A DNA stretch of 64,000 nucleotides from the NCBI GenBank assembly GCA_963792885.1, contig CAWBXX010000004.1, positions 1 through 64,000 on the forward strand, in the 5' to 3' direction. A program made the translations under genes and the position numbers. Below the pieces are notes generated by a model, which was given only the letters and a program-made list of their open reading frames with translations, ran no database searches and was not told the DNA's origin. Below, one piece after another: positions 55,225 through 64,000 of the stretch (the first letter of the stretch is position 1; every line of letters starts with the position of its first letter). The DNA is from DASWJZ01 sp963792885. GTDB lineage: Bacteria > Pseudomonadota > Alphaproteobacteria > Rhizobiales > Afifellaceae.

Positions 55225-56500
55225 ATGAGAGCGAAAATCGCAAGCTGCCTTGCCTCGGCGGCATTCGCCGTCATGGCGACATTGCCGTTGCCTGCCTTTG
55301 CAGCGGACGTCAATGTGCTCCTGTTCTCGATGCCTTATACGCAGGGGCTGGCTCAGCTCGCCGACGACTTCAAGGCCAAGACCGGCCTGACCGCGAACAT
55401 CGAGGTCGTCGGTCAGGACGTATTCGAGAACCGCATCACCCTCGCCTTCACCGGAAAGACCGGCGACATCGACGTCGTCCATACGCCGGTGATCCAGGTT
55501 CAGCGCTGGGTGCAGGCCGGTTGGCTCCGCCCGATCACGGCAGACGTCAAGGGGATGGACAGCAAGGACGATATCCTGGCCGGCCCGCTCGACGCCTATC
55601 TCGTCAAAGGCGACTACTGGGCGCTGCCGTTCTTCGCCGAGACCGGTATGATGAGCTACCGCAAGGACATCCTCTCCGCCGCCGGCTTCGACCAGCCGCC
55701 GGCAACCTGGGACGACGTCCTGAAAGTCGCCAAGGCCGTGAACAGCGATGACGTCGCCGGCGTTCGCCATGCGCGCGGCGCCGGGTCAGGGCTTCAACAT
55801 GTTCGTCTTCCCGATGATCATGCGCGCCTATGGTGGCAAGTTCTTCAAGCACTATCCGGACGACCTGACGCCGGCGATCAACTCACCGGAGACGCTGAAG
55901 GCGCTGAAGCTCTATTCGACGCTCATCAACGAGTACGGGCCTCCGGGCGCCGGCAACTTCAATTTCCCCGAGGTGGCCGCGGCGATGCAGTCGGGCAAGA
56001 TCGCTATGCTCGTCGACGGCACGTCGATCGTTGCTCAGTCTCTCGATCCGCAGAAGAGCCAGGTCATCGACGACATGGCGATCGGTCCGGTGCCGTCAGG
56101 TCCGGCCGGCCGCTCTCCGGCCATCGCCGTTCACGGACTCGGCATCCCCGCTGATGCGCCCAACCCCGAGGCCTCGTTCAAGTTCATTGAGTGGGCGACG
56201 AGTGCGGAGACGCTGACGAAGATCGCTTTGTCTCAGCCCTATCCGGATTTCACGCGGGCCTCCGTCGCCAAGGACCCGGACGTAATCGCCAAATACAAAA
56301 CGATCAACCCTGATTTCCTGTCGCTTCGCGTGCAGATGCTGAACGAAGCGATCGGGCACTACCGGCCGCTCCTGCCGCAATGGCCGGAGATCGGCGCGGC
56401 TGTGGGCGAGCACATCAACGCGGCGGTCAACGGCCTGGAGACGCCCGAGGACGCACTTGCGGCGGCCGAGAAGGAAATGGCCGATATCATGGCGCAATAG
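55225..56500 (+). CDS. Extracellular solute-binding protein, family 1 (single frameshift)
   Basis: Periplasmic receptor with a signal peptide (residues 1-28, ending PAFAAD). VNVLLFSMPYTQGLAQLA opens the mature part; FFAETGMMSYRKDILSAAG and VDGTSIVAQSLDPQK follow. The ATG at 55225 has GGGAGGAAG upstream. An extra base near 55762 breaks the frame after DDVAG; removing it gives FAMRAAPGQGFNM and 424 residues. First transport gene of the right operon. The ligand is unknown but presumably released or desulfated by the operon sulfatase. Confidence 0.9.
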
Positions 56501-56520
56501 GCCGCAGACCAAACGTTCGA

Positions 56521-56551
56521 CCGGCGGAGCTGCCCCGTGCGGATCCGCCGG
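56521..56551 (+). promoter_or_regulatory. Hairpin between binding-protein and permease genes
   Basis: ccggcgga and tccgccgg, 8-bp perfect arms with a 15-base loop, starting 20 bases after the stop. Followed by no T-run. Same position as the hairpins in the other three importers. Confidence 0.55.
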
Positions 56552-56581
56552 TCGCGCCTCGCGCACGATAGAGAGAATCGG

Positions 56582-57470
56582 ATGGTCGAGGCTCAGGGCG
56601 TCCAGCCCATCCTGCAAAAGTCCCTCCGCTTCATGCTGCTGCCGGCAGTCGGGGCAGTCCTCGTCTTCGCGGTGCTGCCGCTTGCCGGCATGTTTGCCCT
56701 GTCGTTCACCAGCTTCGACCTGATCAAGGGCTGGGACGCGGAAGTCACCTTGAAGAACTTCGTGCGCCTCGCCGACGATCAGCGCTTCATCGCGTCGATA
56801 TGGATCATGATGGCGCTCAGCGTCTTCGGCGTCATCGCGCAGGTGATCGTCGGCACGCTGATCGCCAGCAGGCCTCGAGAAGATCATTCCCCGCTGGCGT
56901 TTCATTCGCGGCATCTTCGTCGTTCCCTTTGTCGTGCCGCATATCGCCGTGGCGCTGATATGGCTCAGTCTCTTCACGCCGACCCTCAGCCCGGTCAACG
57001 CCTTCTTCGATCTCTTCGGCATCACCGTGCCCGCCCTTCTCACGTCGCGCGCCGGCGCCATCGCAGCGATCGTCATCGCTGACACCTGGGCGAGCTTTCC
57101 CTTCGTGATGCTGCTCATCCTCGCCGCCCTTCAAGGCATCCCTGCCGAGCTCGACGAATCCGCCGCCATCGACGGAGCCACCAAGATACAGACCTTCTTT
57201 CGCATCACTCTGCCGCTCTTGCGACCGGCGCTTCTCGTTGTCGCGCTTTTCAGATTCATCGAGACGATCAAGCATTTTCCGCTGATTTTCGTCATGACCA
57301 ACGGCGGCCCGGGTCGCGCGACGCAGGCGACGAACTACTACGCCTTCGTGCAGACCTTTCAGAACTCGAAGGTCTCCTACGGTGCGGCAATCGCGGTCTT
57401 CCTCTTCATCTTCGCCGCGGTGATCAGTTTCTACGTCGCGCGACTGAACGCGAGGGTTTCAGGTGAGTAG
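56582..57470 (+). CDS. ABC transporter permease, MalF type (single frameshift)
   Basis: Inner-membrane permease. MLLPAVGAVLVFAVLPLAGM is the first membrane segment and DESAAIDGATKIQTFFRI the docking loop. FVMTNGGPGRATQATNYY is the MalF hallmark. An extra C near 56873 breaks the frame between TLIASR and LEKIIPRWRFIRG; without it there are 295 residues. It overlaps the next permease by eight bases. No ATPase gene is in the right operon. Confidence 0.9.
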
Positions 57471-58288
57471 TCAGCCCTTCAGCTGGAAGCAGGCGCTGGG
57501 CGTCGCGATGATGCTGGGCTTTCTCTTTTTCGCGCTTCTTCCGATCATCTGGGCTTTCATTCTCGCCTTCCGCCCGGAGAACCGGTTGTTCGAGCCGATC
57601 TGGGAATCGCCGACGGACCTCACCCTGAAGAACATCGCCACGCTGGCCGGCTCCGACTTCCCACGCGCGCTCTTCAACAGCTTCGTCACTGCGGGAACCT
57701 CGACCGTGCTTGCCATGATCATCGGTGTGCCGGGAGGGTTTGCGCTCGCCAAGGGATCGCTCTCAGCGCAACTTCATAGCGTCCTGGATGCTGCTCCTGC
57801 TTCGAATGGCGCCGCCGGTGGGTTTCGTCATTCCGCTCTTCATCATCTACCTCAATGTCGGTCTGCTCGACACCTGGGCAGGGCTCGTCGCGGCCTATAT
57901 GGTTCTGACTTTGCCGCTCGTGGTCTGGTCGTCGTGGACCTCGCTCTCGCAGATTCCCAACGAGCTGATCGAGGCGGCGCTGCTGGATGGAGCGACCGTC
58001 TGGCAGACCTTGCTGCGCATTGTCATCCCCGCCGCCCGTCCAGGGCTCGTGGCCGCCGCGGTTCTCGCCTTTCTGCTCGCTTGGAACGACTTCTTCTTCG
58101 CCCTGGTCATCACCCGTTCGAACACGGTCACCGCACCGGTCGCCATCATGAACTTCGTCTCATATGCCAGCGTCGACTGGGGAAGCATCGCGATTGCCAG
58201 CATCGTTCTGACGCTTCCGACGGTGCCGGTCATCGTTTTCGCCAACAAGTACATCGTCCAATCCATGGGCGGAGCAGTAAAAGGCTGA
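57463..58288 (+). CDS. ABC transporter permease, MalG type (single frameshift)
   Basis: Inner-membrane permease of the right operon. MMLGFLFFALLPIIWAFIL is the first segment and IEAALLDGATVWQTLL the docking loop. AFLLAWNDFFFALVITRS and the end SMGGAVKG follow. A GTG at 57463 is the start, overlapping the previous stop region. An extra G at 57753-57755 breaks the frame after FALAK; removing it continues RSQRNFIASWMLLLLRM and gives 274 residues. The sulfatase gene starts one base after its stop. Confidence 0.9.
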
Positions 58289-58289
58289 C

Positions 58290-59786
58290 ATGACGAAGCG
58301 CCCCAACGTCGTCTTCATTCTGACCGATCAGCAGCGGCTCGACACCATCGCCGCGCTCGGCTTCGACCACATGGTCACGCCCAATCTGGATCGGCTCGTC
58401 CAACGCGGCACGGTGTTCGAAAACATGTACGTGACCGCGCCATCGTGCACGCCATCACGTGCCTCGCTCTTCAGCGGAACCTATCCGCACACCAACGGCG
58501 TGTTCCGGAACGACGAGCAGTGGAGCTATTGCTGGGTGAAGGACCTGGCCGAGGTCGGCTATCACACGGTCAATGTCGGCAAGATGCACACCATGCCGGT
58601 CGAGGGCGCCTTCGGCTTTCACGAGCGGCACGTGGTGGAGAACAAGGACCGCGACCACCCGACCCTGCCGTTCTTTCTCGACAACTGGGACAAGGCCTAT
58701 TTCGCGCACGGCAAGGTCAAACCGTCGCGCGTCACGCAGCGGAAGCGGCAGGGCTACGAGGGTCTGCTCGGCGCCTGGGTCTGGGAGGACGAGGAGCGTC
58801 TGCACCCGGACGTTTTCGTCGGCGAGATGGCGTGCTGGTGGATCGACCGTTATCCCGGCGACGAGCCGTTCTTCCTGCAGGTTGGACTACCCGGGCCGCA
58901 TCCGCCCTACGATCCGACGCAGGAGTATCTCGACATTTACGAAGGGCGCGATCTGCCCCACCCCATTCCGGCCGACGACATCGACAGCCAGCCCAAGGCA
59001 TATCGAATGCTGCGGCAGTTTCACCTGGACAACGACGCCGACGGCATCGTCCACCTCGAAAATCCAACGCCCGAACAGGCCCGCCGACAGCGCGCCCACT
59101 ACTACGCCAATGTGACCATGATCGACGCCCAGGTAGGACATATCGTCGAGGCGCTCGACCGCCGCGGCGTCCTGGACGACACGGTGATCATCTTCACGTC
59201 GGACCATGGCGACTGCCTGACGGACCACGGGCATTCGCAGAAATGGAATATGTATGAGTCGACCGTGCATGTTCCGGCGGTCATCGCCTGGCCGGGCCGA
59301 ATACCGGCAGGCCGGCGGATCGAAAGCCTCGTCTCGCTGTTCGATTTCGGCCCGACCATCCTCGAGCTCGCCGGCGTCGAAGTGCCGGATTGGATGGAGG
59401 CGCGATCTCTGAACCCGCTGCTGGCTGACGCGGAAGGCCGCGACTGCCCACGCGTCTTTGCCGAGCATTCCAACGACAAGCTGCTATCCGGCACGCGCTT
59501 CGTGACGATGATCCGGGAGGGCAAATACAAGCTGGTCCATTTCGTCAATTCCGAGGAAGGTCAGCTCTTCGATCTCGAAGCGGACCCCAAGGAGATGGCA
59601 AACCTCTGGGCCGATCCGGCGCATCGTGAAACCAGGCGCCGACTGATCGATGAGATCCTGAGATGGCGGATTGAAAGCAGCCTGAAGACCCAAGGCTTCA
59701 CAAACGCCTGCGTGAAAAGCGCTGCGTCGATGGCTGCGCCACCCGGCAGGCCGGCTCGGGGGCAGCACAGGGCCAACTCCCGCTAG
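58290..59786 (+). CDS. Type I sulfatase (arylsulfatase-like)
   Basis: An intact 498-residue formylglycine-dependent sulfatase. Metal residues are in FILTDQQRLDT (Asp13), the modified cysteine is Cys53 in APSCTPSRASLFSG, and FTSDHGDCLTDHG is the second metal site. VNVGKMHTMP and FFLQVGLPGPHPPYD fit the family. No signal peptide is seen, so it should act on imported substrate in the cytoplasm. Last gene of the right operon, one base after the MalG-type permease stop. Matured presumably by the FGE at 46.7-47.5 kb. The substrate is unknown. Convergent with tctA. Confidence 0.94.
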   Translation: MTKRPNVVFILTDQQRLDTIAALGFDHMVTPNLDRLVQRGTVFENMYVTAPSCTPSRASLFSGTYPHTNGVFRNDEQWSYCWVKDLAEVGYHTVNVGKMHTMPVEGAFGFHERHVVENKDRDHPTLPFFLDNWDKAYFAHGKVKPSRVTQRKRQGYEGLLGAWVWEDEERLHPDVFVGEMACWWIDRYPGDEPFFLQVGLPGPHPPYDPTQEYLDIYEGRDLPHPIPADDIDSQPKAYRMLRQFHLDNDADGIVHLENPTPEQARRQRAHYYANVTMIDAQVGHIVEALDRRGVLDDTVIIFTSDHGDCLTDHGHSQKWNMYESTVHVPAVIAWPGRIPAGRRIESLVSLFDFGPTILELAGVEVPDWMEARSLNPLLADAEGRDCPRVFAEHSNDKLLSGTRFVTMIREGKYKLVHFVNSEEGQLFDLEADPKEMANLWADPAHRETRRRLIDEILRWRIESSLKTQGFTNACVKSAASMAAPPGRPARGQHRANSR

Positions 59787-59804
59787 CTATGCCGCGGTCG
59801 TCGG

Positions 59805-61328
59805 TTATTTCGTTTCCTGCGCCAACCCAAATCCGATCGTTTTGCGCAGCTGGGTCTTCAATGAAGGCGGTATCAGCATCCACAGTATGATCGCTGCATT
59901 GACCGCAAGGATCGTGGCCGAGATCGGTCGGTCCACGAAGATGTTGTAGTGGCCGCCGGAGATAATCAGCGTGCGGCGGAAATTAGCTTCACAGATCGGC
60001 CCAAGCACGATGCCGATGACCATCGGCGGCAGCGGATATTCGAAGCGCCGGAGCCCATACCCCACCAGGCCGAACACGAGCATCATCCACAGATCGAATA
60101 CGGAAGATTCCAGCGAGTAGACACCCATGATGCAAAGCACCAAGATCAAGGGGAGCAGGTACTTCTTCTTCAGCTTGATGCACAGGACAAACAGTGGCGT
60201 CAGCACGATGCCGATGAAGAACAGGAACACGTTCGCCGACATGTAGGCCAGGAAGATGCCGCCGACGACGTCCTGGTTCTTCTCAAACAGGTCAGGCCCG
60301 GGGAAGAAGCCGAGCAGAATGAGAGCGCCCATAAGCACGGCGCTCGACGCGTCGCCCGGAATGCCGAGCGCCAGGGTTGGGATGAGCGTCCCACCGACCG
60401 TGGCGTTGTTGGCCGATTCGGTCGCGACGACGCCGTCCTCGATGCCGGTGCCGAATTTCTCCGGCGTGCGCGAACTCGACTTGGCGATGGCATAGGCGGA
60501 GAACGCGGCGATCCCGCCGCCCGTACCGGGCAGCGCCCCGATGGCCGTCCCGATCAGGCTCGAGCGAAGGAGATTCACCCAATGCTTCAGCGTCGTGATC
60601 GAGGCGGAGAACGATGGACGTACCAGTGAAATGTCTGGGTCGACGGAAAGACGTCCCCCCCGAATCTGGTCGATGATCTCCGAGACGGCGAATATTCCGA
60701 CGACCAGCGCGACGATGTTGATGCCGCCGAGGAGACCGTTCAGCCCGAAGGTGAAGCGCTCCACATTAGCGAACTGGTCGTAGCCGACGGTCGAGAAGAT
60801 CAGCCCCAGAACGCCGGTCATCAGTCCCTTGATCGTGGCTTCGCGTGACACCACGGCGATGATGATCAGACCCGTCAGAGTGAGGGCAAAATATTCCGGC
60901 GGCGCGAAGTCGATGGCGAAATCGGCGAGCACCGGCGCCAGAAAGATCAGCATGAACCCGCCTAGGAGACCGCCGATCGCCGATGCGGCGATCGCGATGC
61001 CGATGGCTTCCTTGGCGAGCCCACGCTGGGCCATCGGGTAGCCGTCGAGCAGCGTTGCGGCGGCCAGCGGCGTTCCGGGGATGCGCACCATGATGGCCGT
61101 GATCGCCCCACCGCATGAGCCACCCACGAAGATCGCGATCAGCAGGCCCATGCCCGCCACCGGCGCCATATGGTAGGCGAGCGGCAAGAGCAGGATGATC
61201 CCCATCAGCGGACCGAGCCCCGGCAGGACGCCGATCAGCAGCCCGACCAGCGTGCCAAAGGCGATGGCCAGCAAGGCGTCCATGCTGAAGAAGAGATGGA
61301 ACCCTTCGACGAGCGGCTCCAGGCTCAT
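59805..61328 (-). CDS. tctA: Tripartite tricarboxylate transporter, large membrane subunit TctA
   Basis: The 507-residue large subunit of a TTT-family secondary transporter, with about 11-12 membrane segments. LIGVLPGLGPLMGIILLLPL and GALPGTGGGIAAFSAYAIA are the paired family motifs. It works with TctB and the TctC receptor to import a carboxylate or other anion by ion symport. It follows tctB after 76 bp, and is convergent with the sulfatase gene. Confidence 0.95.
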   Translation of the reverse strand: MSLEPLVEGFHLFFSMDALLAIAFGTLVGLLIGVLPGLGPLMGIILLLPLAYHMAPVAGMGLLIAIFVGGSCGGAITAIMVRIPGTPLAAATLLDGYPMAQRGLAKEAIGIAIAASAIGGLLGGFMLIFLAPVLADFAIDFAPPEYFALTLTGLIIIAVVSREATIKGLMTGVLGLIFSTVGYDQFANVERFTFGLNGLLGGINIVALVVGIFAVSEIIDQIRGGRLSVDPDISLVRPSFSASITTLKHWVNLLRSSLIGTAIGALPGTGGGIAAFSAYAIAKSSSRTPEKFGTGIEDGVVATESANNATVGGTLIPTLALGIPGDASSAVLMGALILLGFFPGPDLFEKNQDVVGGIFLAYMSANVFLFFIGIVLTPLFVLCIKLKKKYLLPLILVLCIMGVYSLESSVFDLWMMLVFGLVGYGLRRFEYPLPPMVIGIVLGPICEANFRRTLIISGGHYNIFVDRPISATILAVNAAIILWMLIPPSLKTQLRKTIGFGLAQETK

Positions 61329-61404
61329 TTTGCGCTTCCCACTGAGACGCCTCGCGGCCTGCGCCGGTCCAGCGACAAGTCGCGGTCAGGGACTCGACGA
61401 ATGC

Positions 61405-61983
61405 CTACCACGGCGCGAACCCCAGGAACCCGGCCGGGAGCGCGACATTAAGCAGGCCGCCAAACGCATAACCTGCCAAGAAGGTCAGGCCGATGGACAA
61501 TCCTACGATCACAATCGGGTTGCGCACGCCGAGCGTCACGAAAACACCAGCAAGCAGGAGCGGCATGGCGAGGTAATATCCAAGCAGCGAGACGGTGGCG
61601 ATGAAAGCGGTCAGCAGCAGCATGCAGGCAACGGCGCGCAGAACCAGCCAACGTTCACGCGGCTCAGCAATCGCGGAGGCCGTGTCCAGCTTGCCTGACG
61701 CGCCTTCGTCGATGCCCTGATCGGCGAAGTCGCTCTCGCTCTCGCGAAAAGCATCGCCGAACCACACGCGGGCGAGTTGGACCGCGCACAAGGCGAGCAG
61801 TATTGCCGCTAGGAGCTCCGGCACAAAAGCCGCGTTGTACTGCGGCCCACCGCTCGCCGCGTCGTGATCGGCGAGGTCGGTAAAGCTTTGCCAGAAGATT
61901 GTGGCACAGACGAGCACGAAACCCGCCACGGCGGCCGTATGGCGAATCCTGGCCCTGCGTTCCAATGCAGTCATGCGAGACAA
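61405..61983 (-). CDS. tctB: Tripartite tricarboxylate transporter, small membrane subunit TctB
   Basis: A 192-residue membrane protein with four segments (about residues 14-32, 47-70, 107-140 and 150-185). TctB proteins are poorly conserved. Placement between tctC and tctA, length and topology support the call. The central hydrophilic stretch (FRESESDFADQGIDEG) is acidic. The minus-strand ATG at 61983 is 61 bp after the tctC stop. Confidence 0.88.
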   Translation of the reverse strand: MSRMTALERRARIRHTAAVAGFVLVCATIFWQSFTDLADHDAASGGPQYNAAFVPELLAAILLALCAVQLARVWFGDAFRESESDFADQGIDEGASGKLDTASAIAEPRERWLVLRAVACMLLLTAFIATVSLLGYYLAMPLLLAGVFVTLGVRNPIVIVGLSIGLTFLAGYAFGGLLNVALPAGFLGFAPW

Positions 61984-62044
61984 CCTCAGACCTGCAGGTG
62001 ACCAAGCCCTGCGGCCTGGCCACCCGGGGCTATCCGGTTCCGGC

Positions 62045-63050
62045 TCAGTTGTTCAGGGCCTTGACCTTGTTCTCCTCCCAGATAACCGCTTCTTTCGCAG
62101 ACTTGAGCTCACTTGCGACCGTATTGCACACCTCGGAATACTGTTCCGGGCTAAAGTCGGTCGGCACGAATCCGACCTTCTCGATCCCGCTGCGGACATC
62201 GGCATTTTGCAGGGCGGACTGCATGGCACCGCGGAGCTTTGCGAGCGTGTCCTCCGGCGTTCCCTTCTTGACCAGCCACCAGTCCCAACCGCTGGCCGTC
62301 AGGCCGCTGATCCCCAGGTCGATCCCCAGCTCCTCGGGTCGCGGAGCGCCGTCGTAGACGTCCTGGACTTCCTTCTGGTTGCTCAAAGTCGCGAGAACCT
62401 TCAGGGTACTCCGTGTTACCCCGGTAGACGCCCGGATTGATGATAAGCCAGTCCAGGATACCGTTGCGCAGATCCTTCATGCCCAGCGCGAGGTCTTCGT
62501 AGGGCACGGGGCGCGAGACGAGGTTGAGCTGCTGCAACACCTTGGCCGCCACCATATGCGGCAGAGTGAGCTTGTTGCCGTTGTACTTCGTCTCACCCGG
62601 GTGCTCTTGGACGTATTTGACGAAGGATGGAAAGTCGCTCCAGCGTGTCTCGTCAGGGCGCGATGCGATTGCGAAGGAGTTCGAGGTCGCCGAATAGAGC
62701 GGCACGAAATCGTCGCATCCCCATTCTGCGTCGCCAAACATCGGAGCGAGCACGAGCGGCGCCACATAGCCGTCGACGACGGTGTAACCGTCGGCCGGCG
62801 CATCGAGGAACGTCTTGAAGGCCTTCACGCCGCCGGAGCCGGGAGTCGCGACCACCGGGACCGGCTGGCCGAGCTTTGCCGCCATGCCTTCCGCAATGAG
62901 CTGGCTTACGCCGTAGGTGGGCGTGCCTGGGGCCCAGGGGTAGACAACCTGAACCTTGCGCTCCGGAAACTCGGCATGCGCCTGAGCGATCGCCAAGACG
63001 GTGACGGCGGAAGCAAGACCCGCCACTCTCAGAAATCTCGAAAAGGCCAT
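62045..63050 (-). CDS. tctC: Tripartite tricarboxylate transporter receptor TctC (Bug type, single frameshift)
   Basis: Periplasmic receptor with a signal peptide (residues 1-27, ending AQAHAE). VVYPWAPGTPTYGVSQ and VVATPGSGGVKAF are the Bug-family first and second motifs, and DGYTVVDGY follows. An extra base at 62398-62399 breaks the frame after EYPE; without it VLATLSNQKEVQDVYDG continues and the protein has 334 residues. I start at MAFSRF (63050), with GGAGGAATAG ahead. It lies 46 bp downstream of the third sulfatase gene. The ligand is unknown, perhaps an organic sulfate or its carboxylate product. Confidence 0.9.
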
Positions 63051-63096
63051 TTCTATTCCTCCCATCTTCTCGTTCGTGTTTTCGCCTTGTGCTCTC

Positions 63097-64000
63097 TCAC
63101 GCCGCGCATTCCAGGCCGTACCATCCGTATGCCTCCTTCGGCGTATCGAGGCCCTTCAGTATCTCTTGCAGTCCGGCATAGAGCTTTGCCTCGATCGCGC
63201 CGTCGCTGGTCGGACGCTCCTGCTTCGGATCGACAGCAAGGTCGTATAGGGCAAAGCCCTGATCCTCGAACGTTTGCCCATCATGCATCGGCACGCGGTG
63301 GGCATCGTTGAGCGCATCGATCTTGAGGAGCGGAACGCCCTTGGTGAAATCGAAAGGCTCCGACAGCTTCGCCGTGCGCAGCTCCGACAGTGCAAACGGC
63401 TCCCGCATGTGTTGCGGGTTCAGCGTGTATTCGTGCAGCCCCACACCCAGGACGTCGGGCGGATAGTGGAACATGACGTAGCGGCCGTCGGTGACGCCGA
63501 TGGGGCCGCCGAAGATGCCGAAGGCGACGATCCGCTCATCGTCCGGTGCTCCGTTGAGGAGCGGCAGAAGCGATTGCCCCCGGACCTCCGGCGGAATGGG
63601 GCAGCCGAACATGTCGAGGAAGGTCGGCATGATGTCGGGCGTCTGCGTGAGCGACCCGCACCGCGTGCCGCCACGCTGGGCGAAGTCCGGATGATAGATC
63701 ATCAGCGGGATGTGAGTGACCTCCTCGTAGTAGGGCATGCGGCACTTGCCCCACCACTCATGCTCGGAGAGCAGGAAGCCGTGGTCGGTGGTCATGACGA
63801 GCGCGGTGTCTTTCCACAAATCGTGCTTGTCGAAGTAGTCGAGCAAACGCCCGAAATAGTCGTCGCACATGCGAACGAGAGCGGCGTAGTTCGCTCGAAT
63901 TTCCCGGATTTCCTCCGGGCTCTCCGTCACACGCTTGTAGTCCGGCCAGTTGAGCACCGGGCCCTCATAATCGCTGTCTCCGTCGCGCCGGTAGCGCTCG
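63097..64000 (-). CDS. Type I sulfatase (partial, N-terminus off window)
   Basis: The C-terminal 300 residues of a third sulfatase; the frame is open through base 64000. The second metal site MTTDHGFLLSEHEWWGK and the following YYEEVTHIPLMIYHPD are present, as is the C-terminal FALYDLAVDPKQERP. The Cys-x-Pro-x-Arg motif lies beyond the edge, so FGE dependence is inferred from the family. It heads the tctC-tctB-tctA genes on the minus strand, so transporter and sulfatase are probably co-expressed. Confidence 0.92.
   Translation of the reverse strand, partial: ERYRRDGDSDYEGPVLNWPDYKRVTESPEEIREIRANYAALVRMCDDYFGRLLDYFDKHDLWKDTALVMTTDHGFLLSEHEWWGKCRMPYYEEVTHIPLMIYHPDFAQRGGTRCGSLTQTPDIMPTFLDMFGCPIPPEVRGQSLLPLLNGAPDDERIVAFGIFGGPIGVTDGRYVMFHYPPDVLGVGLHEYTLNPQHMREPFALSELRTAKLSEPFDFTKGVPLLKIDALNDAHRVPMHDGQTFEDQGFALYDLAVDPKQERPTSDGAIEAKLYAGLQEILKGLDTPKEAYGWYGLECAA

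Overview
The window looks like a stretch of an alphaproteobacterial chromosome, most likely order Hyphomicrobiales (Rhizobiales). Support for this: high GC throughout, the cysE plus DUF3126 pair, a PAS_5 / tandem PilZ / BTLCP group, a CtrA-type box, an NDUFS6-like zinc-finger protein, and typical alphaproteobacterial palindromic repeats. The genus cannot be read from the sequence.

Layout. 1-5.5 kb: a sugar operon on the minus strand (ROK regulator, solute-binding protein, two permeases, GH42 beta-galactosidase running off the left edge). 5.5-7.3 kb: an AT-richer patch with an orphan membrane protein and a KAS III-like synthase. 7.3-22.8 kb: housekeeping genes (nitroreductase, thrS, yidD, SMP-30 lactonase, tautomerase, Fe-S scaffold, hisI, CBS protein, rhomboid protease, PAS and PilZ proteins, BTLCP protease, cysE, hydrolase, flavin monooxygenase, triple PRC-barrel protein). 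22.8-31.3 kb: ThuA, Gfo/Idh/MocA oxidoreductase and a ROK regulator, divergent from an ABC sugar importer followed by an extradiol dioxygenase-like protein and a PrpF-type isomerase. 31.4-39.0 kb: a nickel and hydrogenase-maturation block (hypF-C-D-E-A-B, nikR, hupE) with a NikR box in front of hupE but no hydrogenase structural genes. 39.1-46 kb: tRNA-Leu(UAA), a TetR regulator with two methionine-synthesis-type methyltransferases, gpt, a peroxiredoxin-like protein, a CinA-like protein, map and radC. 46.7-64 kb: an accessory island for sulfated compounds.

The island is the most notable part. Two divergent operons meet at 54.25-54.37 kb. Each carries its own IclR regulator, an ABC importer (solute-binding protein and two permeases) and a type I sulfatase with the Cys-x-Pro-x-Arg formylglycine motif. 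The left operon also has an ABC ATPase and ends in a formylglycine-generating enzyme that could mature the sulfatases. A third sulfatase follows with a tripartite tricarboxylate (TctCBA) transporter. The inferred job is import and desulfation of sulfated organic compounds, probably sugars, but the substrate is unknown.

Many genes are broken by single-base indels, nearly all of them insertions in short homopolymers or at C/G steps. Removing them restores full-length family members with intact catalytic motifs, so I treat these as probable sequencing errors and give restored coordinates. Density is highest at 47.6-54.2 kb.
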